This document shows positions 40,278 through 50,850 of a DNA stretch of 64,000 bases, piece by piece. The stretch lies in assembly GCF_029855045.1 (NCBI RefSeq), contig NZ_CP123228.1, forward strand, positions 4,526,001-4,590,000. The letters are read 5' to 3'. The translations under genes were made by a program, and so were the position numbers. Numbering within the stretch: position 1 is the stretch's first letter; every line of letters starts with the position of its first letter. The notes beneath the pieces were generated by a model, which was given only the letters and a program-made list of their open reading frames with translations, did no database searches and was not told the DNA's origin. The stretch comes from Piscinibacter sp. XHJ-5 (GTDB lineage Bacteria > Pseudomonadota > Gammaproteobacteria > Burkholderiales > Burkholderiaceae_C).

Positions 40278-41156
40278 ATGTCCAGCGACTCCCCCACCGT
40301 TTCACTCGTCCTCGGCAGCGGTGGCGCGCGAGGCCTGGCCCATATCGGCGTGATCCAGTGGCTGTGCGAGAACGGCTACACGATCCGCTCGATCTCCGGC
40401 TGCTCCATCGGTGCGCTGGTCGGCGGCATCTATGCCGCCAGCAAGCTCGAGATCTATGCGGAATGGGTCCTGGCGCTGGAGCGCATGCATGTGCTGCGCC
40501 TGCTCGATCCCACCGTCGGAAGCTCGGGGTTGTTCAAGGGCGAGCGGGTCATTGGGGTGCTGCGCGAGCTGGTCGGGGATTGCGACATCGAGGCCCTGCC
40601 GGTGACGTTCACGGCGGTGGCGACCGATCTCGACTCGGGCCAGGAGGTCTGGCTGCGCAGCGGCAAGCTCTTCGACGCGATCCGCGCCTCGATGGCCACC
40701 CCGCTGGTCTTCACGCCGGTTCGGCGCGGCGACCGAACATTGCTCGATGGTGCAGTGGTCAATCCGGTGCCGATCGCACCGACCCTCGACGACGCCACCG
40801 ACCTGACCATCGCCGTCGACCTGAGCGGCCCGGCGGAGGCTCGCCCGCTGCCGCCGACGAGCGCTTCGCTGATCAACGACAACAGCTACCGCAAGCGCAT
40901 CCGCGCCTTCGTCGACGGGATTCGCCCGGCGCGTGCGCCCACGCCGCCTTCGCGCGGCCTCATCGATGTCGCGTTCATCTCGATGCAGGCGATGCAGGAC
41001 ACCATCGCACGCCTGAGGCTGTCGGCCTACTCGCCCGATGTGCTGATCGAGGTGCCCCGCAACGCCTGCGGCTTCTTCGAGTTCTGGCGCGCTGAGGAGC
41101 TGATCGCCCTCGGTCGCGAGCGCGCGGCCCAGGCCTTTGCGAAGGCCGGGCGATGA
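40278..41156 (+). CDS. Patatin-like phospholipase (RssA type)
   Basis: The 292-residue patatin-family esterase carries the oxyanion loop GSGGARGLAHIG, the nucleophile elbow GCSIG (Ser43) and the DGAVVNPVP segment with the catalytic Asp. It resembles E. coli RssA. The likely function is hydrolysis of a lipid acyl ester at the membrane; the substrate is unknown. The ATG at 40278 gives the family start; an in-frame ATG at 40212 would add 22 unrelated residues. Confidence 0.88.
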   Translation: MSSDSPTVSLVLGSGGARGLAHIGVIQWLCENGYTIRSISGCSIGALVGGIYAASKLEIYAEWVLALERMHVLRLLDPTVGSSGLFKGERVIGVLRELVGDCDIEALPVTFTAVATDLDSGQEVWLRSGKLFDAIRASMATPLVFTPVRRGDRTLLDGAVVNPVPIAPTLDDATDLTIAVDLSGPAEARPLPPTSASLINDNSYRKRIRAFVDGIRPARAPTPPSRGLIDVAFISMQAMQDTIARLRLSAYSPDVLIEVPRNACGFFEFWRAEELIALGRERAAQAFAKAGR

Positions 41157-41168
41157 GACGCCGCGGCG

Positions 41169-42701
<1,533 letters not shown>

Positions 42702-42801
42702 GAGTGCTCTCTCCTCGTCGAGCGGTCCCTGGAGGGGCCGACTGGCGCATCGTAGACCCGACCGGATGACATCAGGCATGGAGAAGGCCCGACCATGGTG
42801 C

Positions 42802-43130
42802 TCAGTCCGCCGCGGTGACCGCCCGGAACGCGGCCACGAAGTCCGTCACCTGCCGGGGCGAGCGCAGCCCGAGCGCCTGCAGCGCGCGCACTTCCACCGG
42901 CACTTCCGGCAGCAGCGTGCGCACCTGCAGGCGCTGGTCGGCGCTGGCCTGGGCGGTGAAGGAGTCGATGATGGCCGGCCCGAAGCCCTGCTCGGCCATC
43001 ACCATCGCGATGTGATGCGTGTGCAGGCCTTCCGTAGACGATGCCCACGTCGCCTTCCTGCAGCGCCATCGCGCGAACGATCTCGTTGGAGTGCAGCGTG
43101 CGCACCGAGACGGGCATGTCCGGATAGCGG
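42802..43130 (-). pseudogene. LysR-family regulator remnant (5'-truncated and frameshifted)
   Basis: Two overlapping frames together read as the end of a LysR effector domain. The first (about 43130-43030) reads YPDMPVSVRTLHSNEIVRAMA and then LQEGDVGIVYGR; after a one-base shift the second reads LHTHHIAMVMAEQGFGPAII and then DSFTAQASADQRLQV, ending at 42802. The HTH half is missing. A palindromic repeat region begins a few tens of bases upstream of the break. It is probably a dead regulator that once served the neighbouring tctAB or ligase genes. Confidence 0.7.
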
Positions 43131-43191
43131 CGGCGTCGCGACGACCGGCTCTCTCTTCCTCTCGCGGGAAGAGATTGATGTGGCGCGCGCG

Positions 43192-43283
43192 TCACCGACT
43201 TGTTGCCCCGCAACCGGATGCTCTCCCTCTCCCGCTCGCGGGAGAGGGAGTCTGATATCGCCGTGCGTCATGACTTGCACCGC
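43192..43283. repeat. Palindromic REP-like repeat, copy 5 (inverted orientation)
   Basis: TTGCCCCGCAACCGGATGCTCTC is followed by CTCTCCCGC-TC-GCGGGAGAG and then the block GCCGTGCGTCATGACTTGCACC. It is the reverse complement of copy 6, with about 80 bp of extended similarity. It lies between tctA and the LysR remnant. Confidence 0.75.
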
Positions 43284-43296
43284 GTGCATGCGGTAC

Positions 43297-44814
43297 TCAT
43301 TTCTGCGGCCCAGCATGCTCGGCCGCAAGACGGGGCGCCTTTCTCGCCTGCACCAGGAACGACGCCACCTGCCACGCCACGAAGATGCCGATCAGGCTGA
43401 GCAGCGTGCCGCTGATGGGCCGTGTCATGAAGGACATGAAGCTGCCGCGGCTGAGCAGCATCGCGCGGCGGAAGTTCTCCTCCAGCATCGGCCCGAGGAT
43501 GAAGCCCAGCATCAGCGGCGCGGCATCCATCTCCAGGCGCATGAACACGTAGCCGAGCAGGCCGAAGACGGCTGTGATGAAGATGTCGTCGAGGTTGTTG
43601 TTGACGCTGTAGGTGCCGATGCAGCAGAAGAAGAGGATCGCCGGGAAGAGCACGTTGTACGGAATCTTGAACACCGACAGCCAGTAGCGCACCAGCGGGA
43701 CGTTCAGCACGATGAGGAAGCAGTTGCCGACCCACATGCTGGCCACCAGGCCCCAGAACAGGTCGGGGTGGCCGGAGATCATGTTCGGCCCCGGCTGGAT
43801 GCCCTTGATGATGAAGGCAGCCATCATCAGGGCCATCACCGCGTTCTCGGGAATGCCGATGCTCATCAGCGGGATGAAGCTGGTGCGCGCGGCCGCTTCG
43901 TCGGCGGCGGCCTGCCCTGCCACGCCTTCGATGGCGCCGCTGCCGATCTCGTCCCTGTAGCGGCTGACCTTCTTGTCGAGCGCGTAGGCGGCGAACTGGG
44001 CGATCACCGGACCGCCGCCCGGCAGGATGCCCAGGAAGGAGCCGATCGCGCTGCCCCGCAAGGCGCTGGGGATGATGCGCTTGAACTCCGCCCAGGTCGG
44101 AATCAGGTGGATCTTGCCGTTGAACGGCGAGCGCTCCTCGCGGTTGTCGAGGTTCTTCGTGATCTCCGCGATGCCGAAGCAGCCGAGCGCGATGCTCACG
44201 ATGCCCACGCCGTCGGCCAGGAAGGGCAGGTCCATGGTGAAGCGCGGCGTGCCGCTGTTGACGTCGGTGCCGATCTGCCCCAGCAGCACCCCCACCAGGC
44301 ACATCGCCATGCCGTTGAGCAGGCTGCCGGTGGTGACGAAGCTGACGCACACCAGCCCGACGAGCATCAGCGCGCAGTAGTCGGCGGGCCCGAACAGAAA
44401 GGCCACCTCGCCCAGGCTGGGGGCGAGGAACGACAGCACCACGATGGCCACCGTGCCGCCGATGAAGCTGGACACGCCCGCCGTGAACAACGCCAGGCCG
44501 GTCTTGCCCTTGAGCGTCATCTGATAGCCGTCGATGCACGCCACGATGCTGCTGGCATGGGGGATCTTCATCGTGATGGCGCTCACGCTGTCGCCGTACT
44601 GCGCCCCGTAGTAGATGCCCGCCAGCATGATGAGCGCCCCGCCCGTGGGGATCGAGTAGGTCAGCGGCAGCAACAGGCTGATGGTCGCCAGAGGACCGAG
44701 GCCCGGCAGCAGGCCGACCAGCGTGCCCACCGTGCAGCCGATGGCGCAGAACATCAGGTTCTGCAGGGTCAGTGCATGTTCGAAGCCGAACGCGAGGTTG
44801 TGCAGGACGTCCAT
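43297..44814 (-). CDS. tctA: Tripartite tricarboxylate transporter, large membrane subunit
   Basis: The 505-residue polytopic membrane protein of the TctA family carries GTLVGLLPGLGPLATISLLLP, GIYYGAQYGDSVSAI, a TGSLLNGMAM segment and a second LGILPGGGPVIAQF repeat. It forms the transport channel for citrate-like carboxylates. Its ATG overlaps the tctB stop, so it is translated with tctB. No binding-protein gene is adjacent on this side; orphan Bug proteins probably serve it. Confidence 0.93.
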   Translation of the reverse strand: MDVLHNLAFGFEHALTLQNLMFCAIGCTVGTLVGLLPGLGPLATISLLLPLTYSIPTGGALIMLAGIYYGAQYGDSVSAITMKIPHASSIVACIDGYQMTLKGKTGLALFTAGVSSFIGGTVAIVVLSFLAPSLGEVAFLFGPADYCALMLVGLVCVSFVTTGSLLNGMAMCLVGVLLGQIGTDVNSGTPRFTMDLPFLADGVGIVSIALGCFGIAEITKNLDNREERSPFNGKIHLIPTWAEFKRIIPSALRGSAIGSFLGILPGGGPVIAQFAAYALDKKVSRYRDEIGSGAIEGVAGQAAADEAAARTSFIPLMSIGIPENAVMALMMAAFIIKGIQPGPNMISGHPDLFWGLVASMWVGNCFLIVLNVPLVRYWLSVFKIPYNVLFPAILFFCCIGTYSVNNNLDDIFITAVFGLLGYVFMRLEMDAAPLMLGFILGPMLEENFRRAMLLSRGSFMSFMTRPISGTLLSLIGIFVAWQVASFLVQARKAPRLAAEHAGPQK

Positions 44815-45236
44815 CAGTAGAGGGGCAGGTTGAGGCCGAGCAGCTTCTGGAAGGCGAAGGCGACGGCGACCAGTGCCGCCGCGATCCTGAGGTTGCGCTT
44901 CACCGAATACGACGTGCCGGCGAAGGAGGCGCAGAACACCATGAACACGATGCCCGCGGTCATGTCGAGCAGCCGCGAGACCAGCGCGAAGCCGCACAGG
45001 CTGGCCAGGATGATGGCGATGTTCTTCGCCTTGATGTCGAGGCGGACCGGCTCCACGAAGCGCGAACGCAGCACCGTGAACACGCCGATCAGCAGCAGCA
45101 GTGCGCTGACCATGAAGGGGAACAGCCCGGGTCCCGCATGGCTGAGCTGGCCGATCGGGTAGCGCAGCGACTGCAGGCCGAACGCGAGGGAGATCGCCAT
45201 GAGGACCAGGCCCCTGACGAGATTTCGGTCGTTCAT
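44814..45236 (-). CDS. tctB: Tripartite tricarboxylate transporter, small membrane subunit
   Basis: The 140-residue protein has four predicted transmembrane helices and the TctB pattern GLQSLRYPIGQLSHAGPGLFPFMVSALLLLIGV. It pairs with TctA in the inner membrane. It is divergent from the two-component genes tctDE across 126 bp, matching the usual arrangement in which TctD controls tctBA expression. Confidence 0.9.
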   Translation of the reverse strand: MNDRNLVRGLVLMAISLAFGLQSLRYPIGQLSHAGPGLFPFMVSALLLLIGVFTVLRSRFVEPVRLDIKAKNIAIILASLCGFALVSRLLDMTAGIVFMVFCASFAGTSYSVKRNLRIAAALVAVAFAFQKLLGLNLPLY

Positions 45237-45362
45237 GTGGTGTCGGTCGGGTGGGTGGATCGGGTGCGCCGCTGCGGGCTGCTGTCGTATCCTGATGCGC
45301 CGGTTATCCCATGCAGCACCTGACCGGATGCTGACCAGCCCCATTCGTGATACCGCGTAGCC

Positions 45363-46052
45363 ATGCGCATCCTCCTGGTCGAAGACGACGCCGTGCTGAG
45401 CCGCACCATGACGCGCCATCTCGAGCGGGCGGGCCACCGCGTGGAGCTCGCGCGCTCGGTCGACGAGGCGCATCACTGGTGGCGCGTTCAGGCCTTCGAT
45501 GCGGTCCTGCTCGACCTGAACCTGCCGCAGTCCACCCACGAGCGCAGCGGCCTCGGCAGTGGCCTGAGCGTGCTGCGCGCCGCGCGCGCCCGCGGCGACC
45601 GCACGCCGGTGCTGGTGCTGACGGCGCGCGACCGCACCGAGGAGCGCATCGCCGGCCTCGATGCCGGCGCCGACGACTACCTCGGCAAGCCGTTCGACCT
45701 GGGCGAAGTCGAAGCCCGCCTGCGCGCGCTGGCCCGGCGCGCGAGCGGCACCGGCGACCGCGTCATGGTCGGCCGGCTGGTGCTCGATCGCCCGGCTCGG
45801 CGGTTCTTCGTGTCCGGTCAGCCGCTCGAACTGCCGGCACGCGAGTTCGAGGTGCTGTGCGAGCTGATGACACCGCCGGGCCGCGTGCTCAGCAAGCGCG
45901 AGCTGTCGCGCAGGCTGTCCGACGCCGACGGCCTTCTCGGGGACAACGCCTTCGAGGCCTTCATCTCCCGCCTGCGCCGCAAGCTGAACGGCAGCGGCGC
46001 GGCCATCCGCACCTTGCGCGGCCTCGGCTACGTGCTGGAGGAGGATTGCTGA
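45363..46052 (+). CDS. tctD: OmpR-family response regulator (TctD-like)
   Basis: The 229-residue regulator has a receiver domain (LLVEDDAVLS, phospho-acceptor in LLDLNLP, VLTARD, LGKPF) with an unusual insertion after the acceptor (STHERSGLGSG), and a C-terminal winged helix (LPAREFEVLCELM, SDADGLLGDNAFEAFISRLRRKL, TLRGLGYVLEE). It is divergent from tctBA and followed by the kinase gene, so it probably switches on carboxylate uptake. Confidence 0.88.
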   Translation: MRILLVEDDAVLSRTMTRHLERAGHRVELARSVDEAHHWWRVQAFDAVLLDLNLPQSTHERSGLGSGLSVLRAARARGDRTPVLVLTARDRTEERIAGLDAGADDYLGKPFDLGEVEARLRALARRASGTGDRVMVGRLVLDRPARRFFVSGQPLELPAREFEVLCELMTPPGRVLSKRELSRRLSDADGLLGDNAFEAFISRLRRKLNGSGAAIRTLRGLGYVLEEDC

Positions 46053-47470
46053 TCGCGCGCGACCGGGTTCGTGCCCGGCCCAGCCTTCGCTCGCGGCTGG
46101 CGCGGCACGTGCTGGCACCGCTCGCGCTGACCTGGGGACTGGGCAGCATCGTCGTGCTCGCGGTCGGCAACCACTTCGCGGCACAGGCATTCGACCGCGC
46201 GCTGCTCGACGATGCCTACGCGCTGGCCGCCTACGTGCGTCACGACGGCCAGCGGCTCGCGCTCGAACTGACGCCGCCGCAGATCAGCACCCTGCTGTTC
46301 GATCACAGCGAATCGGTGTACTTCGCGGTCTTCGGCCCCGGAGGGACGCAGCTCGCAGGCGACTCGCGGCTGTCGCCTGCGCGCATCCCGGCGGGTGCAG
46401 CACACGAATTCGCGGAGCTCGCGTTCGCCGGCCAGCGCGTGCGCAGCGTGAGCCTGCGGCGCGACGAGCCGGCGGAGTTCGTCGTCGTCATGGCGCAGAC
46501 CACTGCCGGCCGAACGCAGCTGCTGCAGCGACTGCTCGCGGTTTCGGCGCTCGTGCAGGTGGTGCTGCTGGGCCTGCTGGCATGGTGGCTGAGCCGCACC
46601 ATCGAGCGGGACCTGCGTCCGCTCACCGACCTGCAGCACGCCGTGGACCGGCGCGACGCAGGCGATCTGGCCCCGCTGCCGGCATCGCTGACCGACGACG
46701 CGACGACGCGCGACATGCAGCGCCTCGGCCAGGCGGTGAACTCGCTGCTGTCGCGGCTGCAGGAGAGCCTGAAGGCGCAGCGCGAGTTCGCCGGCAGCGT
46801 CGCGCACGAACTGCGAACGCCGCTGGCCGGCATCCGCGCTCAGGCGGGCTATGCACTGGCGCAGGACGATGCCGCTTCGTGGCGCAGCGAGCTGCAAGGC
46901 ATCGCACAGGCCGAGCAGCGCGCGAGCCGGCTCGTCGACCAGCTGCTGGCGCTCGCGCGCGCCGATGAAGCCAGCGCCGGGCTGACGCTCGAGACGCTCG
47001 CGCTGGACGAGCTGGTGCGCGACATCCTGATGCGCTTCATGCCCCGGGCGGACGCCGCCGGCGTCGACCTGGGGGCGGAGGGCCTGGACGAACCGGTCGA
47101 GGTGCGCGGCGACAAGGCGCTGATCGAAGGCATGCTGAACAACCTGCTGGACAACGCGCTGCGCTACGGCAGCGCCGGCACGCCCCGCGTGACGGTGGCC
47201 GTGCATCGCGAGCACGGTGCGGCCGTGCTGTCGGTCACCGACAACGGACCCGGGCTGGGTGCTGCCGACATGGAGACCTTGACGCAGCGCTGGGCGCAGG
47301 GCGCACAGGGCCGCACGCTCGGCCAGGGCGCGGGGCTGGGCCTGGCCATCGTGCGTCGCTATGCCGAGCTGCTGGGTGCGCAGCTGCGCCTCGGCAGCGG
47401 GCCGCAGGGCGAAGGCCTGTGCGCGAGCGTGCGCTTCGAGCACACGCGGCATCCACGTTCGACCACCTGA
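46046..47470 (+). CDS. tctE: Sensor histidine kinase (TctE-like)
   Basis: The kinase of about 474 residues has an N-terminal transmembrane helix (LALTWGLGSIVVLAVGNHF), a periplasmic part, a second helix (LVQVVLLGLLAWWLS), HAMP-like and HisKA segments (FAGSVAHELRTPLAGIRAQ) and an HATPase domain (NNLLDNALRYG, DNGPGLG, GQGAGLGLAIVRR). There is no ATG near the start. TTG 46046 (or CTG 46049) follows a GGAGGAGG site that overlaps the end of tctD, while a GTG at 46109 would lose the first basic residues. It probably senses tricarboxylates. Confidence 0.85.
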   Translation: MLIARDRVRARPSLRSRLARHVLAPLALTWGLGSIVVLAVGNHFAAQAFDRALLDDAYALAAYVRHDGQRLALELTPPQISTLLFDHSESVYFAVFGPGGTQLAGDSRLSPARIPAGAAHEFAELAFAGQRVRSVSLRRDEPAEFVVVMAQTTAGRTQLLQRLLAVSALVQVVLLGLLAWWLSRTIERDLRPLTDLQHAVDRRDAGDLAPLPASLTDDATTRDMQRLGQAVNSLLSRLQESLKAQREFAGSVAHELRTPLAGIRAQAGYALAQDDAASWRSELQGIAQAEQRASRLVDQLLALARADEASAGLTLETLALDELVRDILMRFMPRADAAGVDLGAEGLDEPVEVRGDKALIEGMLNNLLDNALRYGSAGTPRVTVAVHREHGAAVLSVTDNGPGLGAADMETLTQRWAQGAQGRTLGQGAGLGLAIVRRYAELLGAQLRLGSGPQGEGLCASVRFEHTRHPRSTT

Positions 47471-47526
47471 AGGGCACCAGGCATTCCGTCTACCGCAGGG
47501 AGCGATGCGCGGCTTGCGTCCCTGAC

Positions 47527-47979
47527 CTACGCGTCTCGGCCGTCTTCGAGCGCATCGGCCACGGCGCGCACGGCGAGCAGGTACCCGATCGGCCCCAGCC
47601 CGCAAATCACCCCGGTTGCCGCCTGCGACATGAGCGAACGGCAGTACGGCTCGGGGCGCCGGTGGATGTTGGTCAGGTGGACCTCGACCAGCGGCTTGCG
47701 GATCAGCTTCAGCGCATCGAGCACCGGCACGCAGCCGAACGAGAAGCCCGCGGGATTGATCACGACCGCGGCGTCGCATTCGAAGGCCTCCTGGATCCAG
47801 TCGACCATCACGCCCTCGTGATTGGTCTGGCGGAAGTCGCAGCCCAGACCCAGCTCGTGCGCGAGCTGCTCGGTGCGCTGGCGGATTTCCGGCAGGGTGG
47901 TCGTGCCATAGAGATGCGGCTCGCGGCGGCCCAGCAGGTTGAGGTTGGAGCCGTTCAGCACGAAGAGCGGATGGGGCAT
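47527..47979 (-). CDS. aroQ: Type II 3-dehydroquinate dehydratase
   Basis: The 150-residue type II dehydroquinase has FVLNGSNLNLLGRREPHLYG with the catalytic Arg and Tyr, QTNHEG, and EVHLTNIHRRPEPYCRS with the catalytic His. The asparagine-motif region is atypical (INPAGFSFGCVPVLDAL instead of the usual INAAAYTHTS). Its place beside a TRAP-type binding protein and an IclR regulator suggests a catabolic copy for quinate or shikimate use rather than the biosynthetic one. A 44-bp gap separates it from dctP on the same strand. Confidence 0.88.
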   Translation of the reverse strand: MPHPLFVLNGSNLNLLGRREPHLYGTTTLPEIRQRTEQLAHELGLGCDFRQTNHEGVMVDWIQEAFECDAAVVINPAGFSFGCVPVLDALKLIRKPLVEVHLTNIHRRPEPYCRSLMSQAATGVICGLGPIGYLLAVRAVADALEDGRDA

Positions 47980-48023
47980 GGGAAGCTTTCGAGGTGGAGC
48001 GAACAGTCGGCGTGCGCCCCGTC

Positions 48024-49034
48024 CTACTTGCGGATGCGCACCAGCTCGTCCTGGTACAGCTTGACGATCGCCGGGTCGTAGGTGGCGGAGAGCCGCTCGG
48101 TCACCGGCCTGGCCACCTGCACCATGCGCTGCTGCTCAGCGGCGCTCAGCTCGTTGAACTGCATGCCCTTGGCCTGCAGCTCGCCCACCGCCTTCTGCGC
48201 CGCGGCACGGCTGGCCTGCCGCTGATAGTCGCGTGACTCGTTGGCCGCATCGACCATCATCTTCTGCTCGGCGGGCGAGAGCTTGTCCCAGAAGCGCTTG
48301 CTGACGAGGATGATGTTGGCCGCGTAGACGTGGTTCGTCGCGCTGACGTACTTCTGCACCTCGTAGAACTTGTTCGAGAGGATCACCGCGAACGGGTTTT
48401 CCTGCCCGTCCACGGCGCGGGTCTCCAGGGCGCCATACAGCTCGGCGAACGGCATGGGCACCGGGTTGGCCTTGAACGCCTTGAAGGTGTCCAGGAACAC
48501 CGGGTTCGGGATCACGCGCAGCTTCAGGCCATCCAGGTCCTCGGGCTTGGTGATGGGGCGCTTGCTGTTGGTGACGTTGCGAAAGCCCAGGTCCCAGTAG
48601 CCCAGCGAGACCAGCCCCTTCTCCGGCAGCCTGGCGATCAGCGCCTGGCCGAACGGACCGTCGAGCAGCGCATCGGCCTGGGCGAAGTTGGCCACCGAGA
48701 ACGGGAAGTCGACGAGCCCGAACTCCTTGACGATGCCGGCCAGCGAGGTGGTCGCGGGCGCCGACATCTCCTGCACGCCGCCCTGCAGCGCCGACTGCTG
48801 CTGCATCTCGTTGCCCAGCGTGGAGGACGGGAATTCCTGCACCTTCAGCTTGCCGCCGCTCTTGGCCGACAGCAGCTCGGCGAAGCGCTTCACGCCCATG
48901 CTCACCGGGTGATCGGTGTTGTTGAGATGGCCGAACTTGATGGTGCGCTCCTGCACCTCCTGTGCTCGGGCCGGCACGACGAGCGCGGCAGAAGCCAGGA
49001 GCAGGAGCGCGGTGGTCGTTGCGCGTACGTTCAT
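48024..49034 (-). CDS. TRAP transporter solute-binding protein (DctP family)
   Basis: The 336-residue periplasmic protein has a signal peptide (ALLLLASAALVVPARAQ) and the DctP features IKFGHLNNTDHPVSMGVKRFAE, the LKLRVIPNPVFLDTFKAF arginine region and MPFAELYGALETRAVDGQENP. It binds a carboxylate. The membrane subunits DctQ and DctM are not in the window. It heads a leftward operon with aroQ and is divergent from an IclR regulator. Confidence 0.92.
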   Translation of the reverse strand: MNVRATTTALLLLASAALVVPARAQEVQERTIKFGHLNNTDHPVSMGVKRFAELLSAKSGGKLKVQEFPSSTLGNEMQQQSALQGGVQEMSAPATTSLAGIVKEFGLVDFPFSVANFAQADALLDGPFGQALIARLPEKGLVSLGYWDLGFRNVTNSKRPITKPEDLDGLKLRVIPNPVFLDTFKAFKANPVPMPFAELYGALETRAVDGQENPFAVILSNKFYEVQKYVSATNHVYAANIILVSKRFWDKLSPAEQKMMVDAANESRDYQRQASRAAAQKAVGELQAKGMQFNELSAAEQQRMVQVARPVTERLSATYDPAIVKLYQDELVRIRK

Positions 49035-49141
49035 GGGGTTGTCTCCGTGGTAGGAACAGCTGGGATGACGCAGATTCTGGAAACCTGGCGCACGGGCGTT
49101 CCAGGCTGGAAACCGGTTGCACATGACGAAAGGAGTCACGC

Positions 49142-49933
49142 GTGACGACGGCGTTGGACCGAGGCTTGTCGCTCATCGAGCGGCTGGCGGGTCAGCCCGA
49201 GGGCATGTCGCTGAGCGCGCTGGCCGACGAGTTGCTGATCCCGCGCAGCGCCTGCCATCGCCTGCTCGTCGAGCTGCAGCAGCGCGGCTACGTGCGCCAG
49301 GTCGCCAGCTACGGCGACTACATCCTCACGACCAAGGTGGCCTCGCTCGGCCTGGGCTTCCTGAGCAGCGCCGGCATCGTCGACATCGCCGAGCCGCTGC
49401 TGGAGCGCCTGGCGAAGGAGTCGGGGGAGCTGGTGCGCCTGTCCATCGTCGATGGCGACCGTCTCACCTGGATCACCAAGTGCCAGGGCACGCGCAAGGG
49501 CGTGCGCTACGACCCCGACATGGGCATGGACGCACGGCTGTCGTGCACCGCCTCAGGCCATGCCTGGCTGCTGACGCTCAGCGACGAGCGCGCGCTCGAG
49601 CTCGTCACGCGGCAGGGCTTCGGCGAGCCGAAGGACTACGGACCGAAGGCACCGACCACGGTGAAGGCCCTGCTCGGCTTCCTTCACGCGGCGCGCACGC
49701 GCGGCTACGCCATGATCGACGAGGTCTTCGCGCCGGGCATGACCGCCATGGCCGCGCCGGTCCTGCGGCGCAGCGAGGCCATCGGCGTCATCAGCATCGC
49801 CGGACCGCGTCTGCGGCTGACCCCCGATCGCATGCACGCCCTGGCGCCGTCGCTGCTCGCCGCGGCCGCGGAACTGGGGCCGATGAGCCGAGCGTCCACG
49901 CTGTTCGGGCGGCCGCCGCTGGGGAAAGCGTGA
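49142..49933 (+). CDS. IclR-family transcriptional regulator
   Basis: The 263-residue IclR-type protein has an N-terminal HTH (LDRGLSLIERLAGQPEGMSLSALADELLIPRSACHRLLVEL) and a GAF-like ligand domain (YDPDMGMDARLSCTASGHAWLL, YAMIDEVFAPGMTAMAAPV). It starts at GTG 49142. It is divergent from the TRAP binding protein and aroQ genes and probably controls uptake and use of a ring acid such as quinate or shikimate (inference). Confidence 0.9.
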   Translation: MTTALDRGLSLIERLAGQPEGMSLSALADELLIPRSACHRLLVELQQRGYVRQVASYGDYILTTKVASLGLGFLSSAGIVDIAEPLLERLAKESGELVRLSIVDGDRLTWITKCQGTRKGVRYDPDMGMDARLSCTASGHAWLLTLSDERALELVTRQGFGEPKDYGPKAPTTVKALLGFLHAARTRGYAMIDEVFAPGMTAMAAPVLRRSEAIGVISIAGPRLRLTPDRMHALAPSLLAAAAELGPMSRASTLFGRPPLGKA

Positions 49934-49961
49934 GGGGGAGGCCCTCACCGGGGCGTACCCA

Positions 49962-50040
49962 GGTGCAAGTCATGACGCACGGCGCTACCAAACTCCCTCT
50001 CCCGCTCGCGGGAGACGGAGAGCATCCGGTTGCGCGCCAC
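49962..50040. repeat. Palindromic REP-like repeat, copy 6
   Basis: GGTGCAAGTCATGACGCACGGC is followed by the CTCTCCCGC-TC-GCGGGAGAC hairpin and GGAGAGCATCCGGTTGCG. The extended flanks match copy 5 in inverse orientation. It lies between the convergent ends of the IclR and OmpR-type genes. Confidence 0.75.
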
Positions 50041-50041
50041 G

Positions 50042-50767
50042 TCACATCGCCTGCACCGGCACCGCAAAGATGTAGCCCGCCCCCCGCTCGGTCACGATGA
50101 ACCGCGGCTGCGACGGATTGGGCTCGATCTTGCGGCGCAGGCGAAGGATCTGCACGTCGATCGAGCGGTCGTAGATCTCGTCGTCGTAGAGATGCGACTG
50201 CTCGATGAGCTGCCCGCGCGACAACACGCGCTGGGGAGAGGCGAGCAGCGCCGTCAGCAGGCTGAACTCGCCGTTGGGCAGCACCTGCACGCGGCCGTCG
50301 GGGCTCTTCAGGCGGCGCAGGCGCAGGTTCAGCTCCCAGCCTTCGAAGCGGTACGCGCGCAGCTTGCCCACCTCGTCGGCGATCGTCGAGTGCAGCTTCA
50401 CGCGGCGAAGCAGCGCCCGCAGGCGGGCGAGCAGCTCGCGTTGCGAGAACGGCTTGGTGAGGTAGTCGTCGGCGCCCAGCTCGAGCCCCATCACCCGATC
50501 GGCCTCGTCGCTGCGGCCGGTGAGCATCAGGATCGGAATGCTGCCCTGTTCACGCAGGCGGCGGGCGATCGCCAGGCCGTCCTCGCCGGGCAGCTTGAGG
50601 TCGAGCACGATGCAGTCGACCACTTCGCGCTGCAGCACGTCGTCCATCTCGGCGCCGCCGCTCACCGCGGTGACGCGCATGTCGTTCTTCGCGAGGTACT
50701 GCGTCAGGACGTCACGCAGGTCGGGGTCGTCATCGACGGCAAGCACATGCGGCAGGGAATCACTCAT
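50042..50767 (-). CDS. OmpR-family response regulator
   Basis: The 241-residue regulator has a full receiver (VLAVDDDPDLRDVL, acceptor in CIVLDLKLPGEDGL, LMLTGRSDEAD, YLTKPFS) and a C-terminal winged helix (LPNGEFSLLTALL, YDRSIDVQILRLRRKIEPNP, TERGAGYIFA). It is divergent from the receiver-like gene and hybrid kinase across 260 bp, where GCGTTACCG-type motifs occur that are also seen before the RND operon. An alternative ATG at 50776 adds three residues. Confidence 0.9.
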   Translation of the reverse strand: MSDSLPHVLAVDDDPDLRDVLTQYLAKNDMRVTAVSGGAEMDDVLQREVVDCIVLDLKLPGEDGLAIARRLREQGSIPILMLTGRSDEADRVMGLELGADDYLTKPFSQRELLARLRALLRRVKLHSTIADEVGKLRAYRFEGWELNLRLRRLKSPDGRVQVLPNGEFSLLTALLASPQRVLSRGQLIEQSHLYDDEIYDRSIDVQILRLRRKIEPNPSQPRFIVTERGAGYIFAVPVQAM

Positions 50768-50850
50768 CGTCGGCATCGCGTCGTCGGCATTGGCTGGGCA
50801 TGACCGTAGCACGGGCAGGCGAGGTCTTCAAACCCGGGCACGGCAGCCGG

